Of a stretch of DNA of 64,000 nt, positions 59,072 to 64,000 are shown piece by piece (positions within the stretch are counted from its first letter, which is position 1; every line of letters begins with the position of its first letter). The stretch is from positions 939,435 through 1,003,434 of the forward strand of contig NZ_CP115149.1 of the NCBI RefSeq assembly GCF_027594505.1, read 5' to 3'. This DNA comes from Tepidiforma flava. Its GTDB lineage: Bacteria; Chloroflexota; Dehalococcoidia; Tepidiformales; Tepidiformaceae. The position numbers and the translations under genes are program-made. The notes under the pieces are model-generated. The model searched no databases and was not told the DNA's origin. It worked only from the letters and a program-made list of their open reading frames with translations.

Positions 59072-59857
59072 ATGCAGATGCTCGAAGGGAAGGTGGCCGC
59101 GGTCACGGGCGGGAGCCGCGGCATCGGCCGGGGGATCGTTGAAGCGTTCCTCCGGGAAGGGGCGTTCGTCGCCTTCAGCGGCCGGGACCAGGCGAAGGGC
59201 GAGCGGGCGCTTGCGGAGCTGTGCGCCGACGGCCGGGCCGTCTTCGTGCAGGGCGATGCGCGCAGCAGCGAGGACGTGCGCCGGCTGGTGGAGACGGCGG
59301 CGGAGCGCTGGGGCCGGCTCGACATCATGGTGAACAATGCCGGCGGCATCACCCGGCCGGCGCCGATCGCCCAGCTCGATGACGACGCCTGGGAGAACGA
59401 CATCCGCTGGAACCTGAGCGGGGTGTTCTACGGGACGAAGTGGGCGCTCCAGCGGATGATTCCGCAGGGCTCGGGCCGCATCATCAACATCTCGTCGGTC
59501 GAAGGGAAGCAGGGCGCGGCGGGGATGGCCGGCTACGTGGCGGCGAAGCACGGGGTGAACGGCCTGACGAAGACGACGGCGCTCGAAGTGGGGCGGCTGG
59601 GCATCACCTGCAACGCCATCTGCCCGGGCCTCGTCATCACCGACGCGGTGCGCGACTCGGGCGACGCGACGGCGAAGGCGATGGGCCTCTCCGGGCTCGA
59701 TGAGATGGTGGAGAAGATCTTCAAGGCGAAGACGGCGACGGGCGAGATCAACACGGTCGAGCAGGTGGCCGCGGTGGCGCTGCTGCTCGCCGGGGAGGCA
59801 GGGGCCGGGATCACGGGCGCGTGCATTTCGGTCGATTGCGGGACGGCGCAGTACTGA
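59072..59857 (+). CDS. Short-chain dehydrogenase/reductase
   Basis: The 261-aa SDR has VTGGSRGIGRGIVEAFL, LDIMVNNAGG, IINISSVEG and YVAAKHGVNGL with the Tyr-x-x-x-Lys pair, and a VDCGTAQY end. GGAGGGG precedes ATG 59072. First gene of a four-gene unit (SDR, PEP-utilising enzyme, SDR, ThuA-like) with 12, 52 and 30-base gaps. Confidence 0.92.
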   Translation: MQMLEGKVAAVTGGSRGIGRGIVEAFLREGAFVAFSGRDQAKGERALAELCADGRAVFVQGDARSSEDVRRLVETAAERWGRLDIMVNNAGGITRPAPIAQLDDDAWENDIRWNLSGVFYGTKWALQRMIPQGSGRIINISSVEGKQGAAGMAGYVAAKHGVNGLTKTTALEVGRLGITCNAICPGLVITDAVRDSGDATAKAMGLSGLDEMVEKIFKAKTATGEINTVEQVAAVALLLAGEAGAGITGACISVDCGTAQY

Positions 59858-59869
59858 GGGGGCGGGACG

Positions 59870-61585
59870 ATGGCTGGCGAGAAGCTGTGCTCGTGGGATG
59901 CGGAGATCAACCCCCGCTACCGGCTGGTGACGACGGGAAACGTGGAGGAGGTGCTGCCGGGCATCATCAAGCCCCTGACGGCGGACCTCATCAACCAGTG
60001 GGACTACCGGTTCACGACGCGGATGGCGGAGGAGCTGGGCGTGCTCGACCTCGTGCCGACGGCGCCGCCGCCGGCGATGAACGTGCTCGGCGTGGTCGGC
60101 GGCCGGTGGACGCTCGGCGTGGCGTGGTCGATGGCGATTACGTCGACCTACCAGGTGAGCGGCGGGACGGACATGCTGAAGCAGTTCGTCGAGGGTGACG
60201 AGCTGACGGCGGGGCAGGCGCAGAACCTGGAGCGGGCGAAGGCGGCGCGCCGGCGGATCATGGCGCGCTGGCGGAACGCGGATCGGGAGATCGAGCGCGG
60301 CCGGGAAATCTCGGAGCGGGCGTACCGGCAGGCGTGGGCGCGGGAGTACCCGCGGCTGCGCGGCGAGGAGCTGCTGCGGGCGGTCGAGGAGAACGTCGGC
60401 GTCGTCGCGGGGCTGTTCACGTCGCACGTCATCGTGTCGGTCGGGGGCGCGGAGTACACGGGGATGCTGGGGGCGCTGCTGGGCGAGCACCTGCCGGGCC
60501 ACCCGCCGGCGTGGGTGACGACGCTGACGAGCGCGCTGACGGACGTGGAGAGCGCGAAGCCGGGCAAGGCGACCTGGGACCTGGCGCGGGCGGGCCGGAA
60601 GAGCGCGGTCATCAGCGCGGCGGCGGCGGAGCTTCCGAACGATGCGCTGCTGGCGCGGCTGGCGGCGCCGGTCTCGCCGGCGTGGGAGGCGTTTGCGGCG
60701 GGCTACCGGGAGCTGATCCGGGAGTACGGCTTCCGCGGGCCGCGGGAGACCGACCCTTCGACGGCGACGTGGGATGAGGCGCCGGCACTGCTGCTCGGCG
60801 CGCTGCGGGCGGACATGGCGGCGCCAGCCTCGGCCGACCCGCACCGGAAGGAGGCGCGGGCGGCGGCGGCGCGCGAACGGCTTGAGGAGCAGATCGCGGC
60901 GAAGCTGCCGGCGAAGGCGCAGGCGGCGTTCCGGGAGACGCTCGCGATGGCGCAGCGGCTGAACCGCGGCCGCGAAGGAACGAAGGCGAACTGGGCGCGC
61001 GCCTGCCGGGCGTTCCGGCCGCCGCTGCTGGAGACCGGGCGGCGGCTCGCGCGGCGGGGGGCGCTCGAGCAGCCGGAGGACGTGTTCTTCCTGCGGCTGG
61101 CGGAGGTGCGGGAGTTCGAGACGCTCGACGCGGCGGCGGCGAAGGCGGCTGTCCGCGCGCGGCAGGAGGAGTACCGCCGGCTGGAGGGCTTCCGGCTGCC
61201 GGAGGGGGTGTTCGAGCTGCCGACGTCGCTGCTGCCGGCGGAGAGCGGCGCGCCGGCCGAGGGCGCCCTCGCCGGGCAGGGCGTGAGCCCCGGGACGGCG
61301 ACGGGGCCGGCGCGCGTCATCGCGGACGCCGATGCGGCGCTCGCGGCCGACATCCAGCCGGGGGACGTGCTCGTGCTGCCGGTGTTCGATGCGCCGATGG
61401 CGCCGCTCTTCGTGCCGGCGGCCGCGCTCGTGGTGGAGACGGGCGGCATGCTGAGCCACGCGGCGATCGTCGCGCGGGAGTACGGCATCCCGGCGGTCGT
61501 GGGCGTGAAGGACGCGACGCGGCGCATCCGGGACGGGCAGCAGGTGACCGTGGACGGCAGCGCGGGGACGGTCGCGCTGGCATGA
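59870..61585 (+). CDS. PEP-utilising enzyme lacking ATP-grasp domain
   Basis: The 571-aa protein has a long helical central part and a C-terminal swivelling phosphohistidine domain ([16 protein letters not shown], then [22 protein letters not shown] with His530). This layout matches the substrate-binding and His domains of PEP synthase, rifampicin phosphotransferase and the larger subunit of phenylphosphate synthase, but the N-terminal ATP-grasp domain is missing and no separate ATP-grasp gene is adjacent. It may need a partner encoded elsewhere or use another phosphate donor. SDRs lie on both sides. Confidence 0.88.
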   Translation: MAGEKLCSWDAEINPRYRLVTTGNVEEVLPGIIKPLTADLINQWDYRFTTRMAEELGVLDLVPTAPPPAMNVLGVVGGRWTLGVAWSMAITSTYQVSGGTDMLKQFVEGDELTAGQAQNLERAKAARRRIMARWRNADREIERGREISERAYRQAWAREYPRLRGEELLRAVEENVGVVAGLFTSHVIVSVGGAEYTGMLGALLGEHLPGHPPAWVTTLTSALTDVESAKPGKATWDLARAGRKSAVISAAAAELPNDALLARLAAPVSPAWEAFAAGYRELIREYGFRGPRETDPSTATWDEAPALLLGALRADMAAPASADPHRKEARAAAARERLEEQIAAKLPAKAQAAFRETLAMAQRLNRGREGTKANWARACRAFRPPLLETGRRLARRGALEQPEDVFFLRLAEVREFETLDAAAAKAAVRARQEEYRRLEGFRLPEGVFELPTSLLPAESGAPAEGALAGQGVSPGTATGPARVIADADAALAADIQPGDVLVLPVFDAPMAPLFVPAAALVVETGGMLSHAAIVAREYGIPAVVGVKDATRRIRDGQQVTVDGSAGTVALA

Positions 61586-61637
61586 CAGGGGAATTTCACC
61601 GGCCGGGGCTGACGCCCGGCGGAAGGAGGACGGAGCT

Positions 61638-62396
61638 ATGGACCTCGGGCTGAAGGGGAAGCGGGCGCTCATCACGGGCGCGAGCCGGGGCATCGGCCGC
61701 GCCATCGCGGAGACGCTGGCGGCGGAGGGCGCGCACCTCGCCATCTGCGCGCGGAACGCGGAAGGGCTGAACGCGGCGGCGGAGCAGCTGCGCCAGCAGG
61801 GCGTGACAGTCGCCGCGGAGGCGGTCGACGTCGGGAAGCGGGACGACTACGTGGCGTGGATCGCGCGGGCGGGCGAGCAGCTGGGCGGCATCGACATCTT
61901 CGTGAGCAACACGAGCGGGGGCGCGGCGCCGGGCGAGCAGGGGTTCGTGCAGAACTTCGAAGTCGACATGCTGGGCGCAGTGCGCGGGTTCGAAGCGGCG
62001 CGGCCGTTCCTCGAGACGTCGGAGGCGCCGGCGGTGGTGTTCATCAGCACGACGGCCGCGGTGGAGACGTTCGGCCAGCCGAACGGCTACGGGGCGATGA
62101 AGGCGGCGCTCATCAACTATGCGAATGCGCTCTCGCAGGCGTACGCGCCGAAGGGGATTCGGGTGAACGTCGTTTCGCCGGGGCCGATTTACTTCGAGGG
62201 CGGGCCGTGGGCGATGATCAAGCAGGCGATGCCGCCCTTCTACGAGGCGACGCTGAAGCAGCAGCCGATGGGGCGGATGGGGACGCCGGAGGAGGTGGCG
62301 CGGGCGGTGGCGTTCCTCGCCAGCCCGGCGGCCTCGTGGATTACGGGCGTGAACCTCGTCGTCGATGGCGGCTTTACGAAGCGGGTGAACTTCTAG
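61638..62396 (+). CDS. Short-chain dehydrogenase/reductase
   Basis: The 252-aa SDR has [17 protein letters not shown], the variant [11 protein letters not shown] in place of [30 protein letters not shown] broken into the catalytic Ser strand and YGAMK, and a [12 protein letters not shown] end. The SNTSG change in the NNAG loop is seen in some 3-oxoacyl reductase-like SDRs. GGAAGGAGG precedes the ATG. Third gene of the operon. Confidence 0.92.
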   Translation: MDLGLKGKRALITGASRGIGRAIAETLAAEGAHLAICARNAEGLNAAAEQLRQQGVTVAAEAVDVGKRDDYVAWIARAGEQLGGIDIFVSNTSGGAAPGEQGFVQNFEVDMLGAVRGFEAARPFLETSEAPAVVFISTTAAVETFGQPNGYGAMKAALINYANALSQAYAPKGIRVNVVSPGPIYFEGGPWAMIKQAMPPFYEATLKQQPMGRMGTPEEVARAVAFLASPAASWITGVNLVVDGGFTKRVNF

Positions 62397-62426
62397 GCCG
62401 CCGGCCGGGCGGGAAGGAGGCTGGCG

Positions 62427-63218
62427 ATGGGCCGCATCGACGGCTACCTCATCTGCGGGGGGAACTGGCACGACTTCGATTTCCCGCGGCTGCGGCTGCT
62501 CGAGCTGCTGGCGGAGCACGAGGAGGTGCGGGTGCTCGTGGGGCGGGACTTCCGCGACACCGAGGGCATCGCGGGCTGCGCGTTCCTCATCACCTACACC
62601 TGCGACCTGCGGCCGTCGGAGACGGAGGTGGAGGCGCTGGCGCGGTTCGTGGAAGGGGGCGGACGGTGGTTCGCGCTCCACGGGACGAATGCGGTGTTCG
62701 AGATGGAGGCGGACGGGGTGCGGAGCCCGCGCATCCTGCGGCGGTACATGGAGGTGCTGGGGAGCCAGTTCATCGCGCACCCGCCGGTGGGGAGCTACCC
62801 GGTCTGGCCGGCGGCGGAGCACCCGCTCGTCGCGGGGCTCGGCGAATGGCGCACGGGGGAGGGCGAGGAGCTGTACCTGTGCGAGTACCACGGGGAGGTG
62901 CGGCCGCTGATGGTGACGCGGTTCGGGGGCGAGGCGCCGGGGTTCGCCGAATCGTCGTGGCCGGGGGAGCGGGAGTGGCCGGTGCTCTACCTCCACCCGT
63001 ACGGGGCGGGCGCGGTGCTCTACCTGACGCCCGGGCACCGGCGGCGGCGGTACGACATGCTGACGGCGCCGGGCGGGCGGGCGTACGGGAGCCTGGCGGG
63101 GCGGTTCCAGCTGCCGGAGTACCCGCGCTTCGAGCCCGGCTCCTGGGAGGTGCCGGAGTACGTGGAGCTGCTGCGGCGGGGGATCCGCTGGGCGAAAGGC
63201 GACTATCCCCTCCTGTGA
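62427..63218 (+). CDS. ThuA-like domain protein
   Basis: The 263-aa protein has a ThuA-like class-I glutamine-amidotransferase fold: GYLICGGNWHDFDFPRLRLLELL, CAFLITYTCDLRPSE, FVEGGGRWFALHGTNAVFE, VLYLHPYGAGAVLYLTPGH. The Cys of true amidotransferases is replaced, as in other ThuA proteins, which act on sugar derivatives in some organisms. GGAAGGAGG precedes ATG. Last gene of the operon; a hairpin follows. Confidence 0.88.
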   Translation: MGRIDGYLICGGNWHDFDFPRLRLLELLAEHEEVRVLVGRDFRDTEGIAGCAFLITYTCDLRPSETEVEALARFVEGGGRWFALHGTNAVFEMEADGVRSPRILRRYMEVLGSQFIAHPPVGSYPVWPAAEHPLVAGLGEWRTGEGEELYLCEYHGEVRPLMVTRFGGEAPGFAESSWPGEREWPVLYLHPYGAGAVLYLTPGHRRRRYDMLTAPGGRAYGSLAGRFQLPEYPRFEPGSWEVPEYVELLRRGIRWAKGDYPLL

Positions 63219-63224
63219 GGCGAA

Positions 63225-63259
63225 CCCGGCCGGCGGCGGTCCCCCTCCCGCCGGCCGGG
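63225..63259. terminator. Hairpin between convergent genes
   Basis: CCCGGCCGGCGG and CCGCCGGCCGGG form a perfect 12-bp stem over an 11-base loop between the ThuA-like gene and the acyl-CoA dehydrogenase gene. No T-run; probably acts for both. Confidence 0.6.
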
Positions 63260-63270
63260 CGCGCCGGACG

Positions 63271-64000
63271 TCAGTCGCGCGGGAGGCCGAGGCCGCGCTG
63301 GGCGATGATGTTGCGCTGGATTTCGCTGGTGCCGCCGGCGATGGTGAGCGAGACGGCATTGAGGTAGGCGCGGGCGGCTTCGCCGCGGAAGGGCGCGGCG
63401 GAGCGGTCCATGAGGGCGCCGGCGGTGCCGAGCATCTTGAGGGCGGTGTGGGCGATGCGCTGGCCGGTCTCGGAGGTGAAGAGCTTGGCGATGGAGGCCT
63501 CGGCGTTGGGGATTTTGCCGGCGGCCTGCATGCTGATGATGCGGTAGGCGAGCAGGGTGAGCACCTGCACTTCGACGGCGCGGTCGGCCCAGGCGAGGCG
63601 GGCGGCGGCGGCAGTGGACGGCGGGAGCTGGGCCCGGTGCTCGCGCAGCCAGGCGGTGTACCGCTCGATGCTCTTGCGCTGGCCGACGGCGGTGCCGATG
63701 GACGAGCGCTCGAAATCGAGGGTGGTGGCGCCGACGTACCAGCCGCGGTTGACCTCGCCGACAACGTTGCGGGCAGGCACGCGGACGTCTTCGAAGAAGA
63801 CTTCGTTGAAGTCGTGGCCGCCGGCCATGTTGACGAGGGGGCGGACGGTGATGCCGGGGCTCTTCATATCGACGAGGAAGTAGGTGATGCCGCGGTGCTT
63901 GGGGGCGTCCGGGTCGGTGCGGGCGAGGAGGAAGCACCAGTCGGCGAAGTGGGCGAAGGAGGTCCAGATTTTCTGGCCGTTGATGACGAAGTCGTCGCCA
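63271..64000 (-). CDS. Acyl-CoA dehydrogenase, N-terminal part outside window
   Basis: The C-terminal about 243 codons are present. The first in-window residues (GDDFVINGQKIWTSFAHFAD, then a FLVDMKSPGI stretch) are the middle beta-domain, followed by the helical FAD-contacting domain ending TIAGGTSEIQRNIIAQRGLG, the family signature. The catalytic Glu position is not obvious in the visible part. It oxidises acyl-CoA to enoyl-CoA with FAD. The gene runs off the right edge on the - strand, so its start is not visible. Confidence 0.95.
   Translation of the reverse strand, partial: GDDFVINGQKIWTSFAHFADWCFLLARTDPDAPKHRGITYFLVDMKSPGITVRPLVNMAGGHDFNEVFFEDVRVPARNVVGEVNRGWYVGATTLDFERSSIGTAVGQRKSIERYTAWLREHRAQLPPSTAAAARLAWADRAVEVQVLTLLAYRIISMQAAGKIPNAEASIAKLFTSETGQRIAHTALKMLGTAGALMDRSAAPFRGEAARAYLNAVSLTIAGGTSEIQRNIIAQRGLGLPRD

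Overview
The window is a GC-rich (by eye about 70 percent), densely coded piece of bacterial chromosome with no rRNA, tRNA, CRISPR array, transposase or phage gene that I can see. The mix of peptide ABC importer, F420/LLM-type monooxygenase, bd oxidase, many short-chain dehydrogenases, an acetoin-dehydrogenase-type complex, Thr-Pro-rich lipoprotein linkers after lipoboxes and very GC-rich coding suggests an aerobic member of the Chloroflexota (a Tepidiforma-like Dehalococcoidia lineage is my guess). That placement is inference from protein style only.

Layout. 1-0.9 kb: a small hypothetical gene, then a gene-poor 500 bp that carries a consensus-like promoter, two 20-codon ORFs with strong Shine-Dalgarno sequences, several hairpins and an intrinsic terminator. 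0.9-4.4 kb: two tandem cupredoxin-like secreted proteins facing a copper-delivery operon (PCuAC chaperone, SCO1, a lipoprotein, a His-rich membrane protein). 4.5-14.5 kb: SDR (frameshifted), phosphoglycerate mutase, purA, a peptide ABC importer (binding protein frameshifted, no ATPases nearby), a 216-bp heptamer minisatellite, rpsT, another SDR and a frameshifted beta-propeller lipoprotein. 14.6-23.5 kb: AarF kinase, a large surface protein, an M23 peptidase, hydrolases, an LLM monooxygenase and a sorbosone-dehydrogenase-like lipoprotein. 23.7-26 kb: cydAB. 26-41 kb: hydrolases, oxidoreductases, glnA, an M16 peptidase, an operon headed by a cyclic-di-AMP (ydaO/yuaA) riboswitch, an iron-box-controlled FTR1/cupredoxin pair and a NYN-domain protein. 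42-45 kb: pyrG, sufE and a sulfurtransferase. 45-64 kb: a catabolic island with a Rieske oxygenase, CoA-transferase, SDRs, AhpD-like proteins, a DUF3237 protein, a five-gene acoABXCL-like operon, a TetR regulator, a PEP-utilising enzyme that lacks its ATP-grasp part, a ThuA-like protein and the C-terminal part of an acyl-CoA dehydrogenase running off the right edge.

How it works together. Copper and iron handling genes supply respiratory enzymes. The 45-64 kb island reads as oxidation and CoA-dependent breakdown of organic (possibly ring-containing) substrates down to acetyl-CoA, with local regulation by a TetR protein and a promoter element shared by two SDR transcription units. Many genes carry a TANNNT box 6 to 9 bases before the start codon, so leaderless transcripts are probably common. 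Four otherwise intact genes contain six single-base frame disruptions; I mark them as frameshifted and think consensus-sequence errors are at least as likely as true gene decay.
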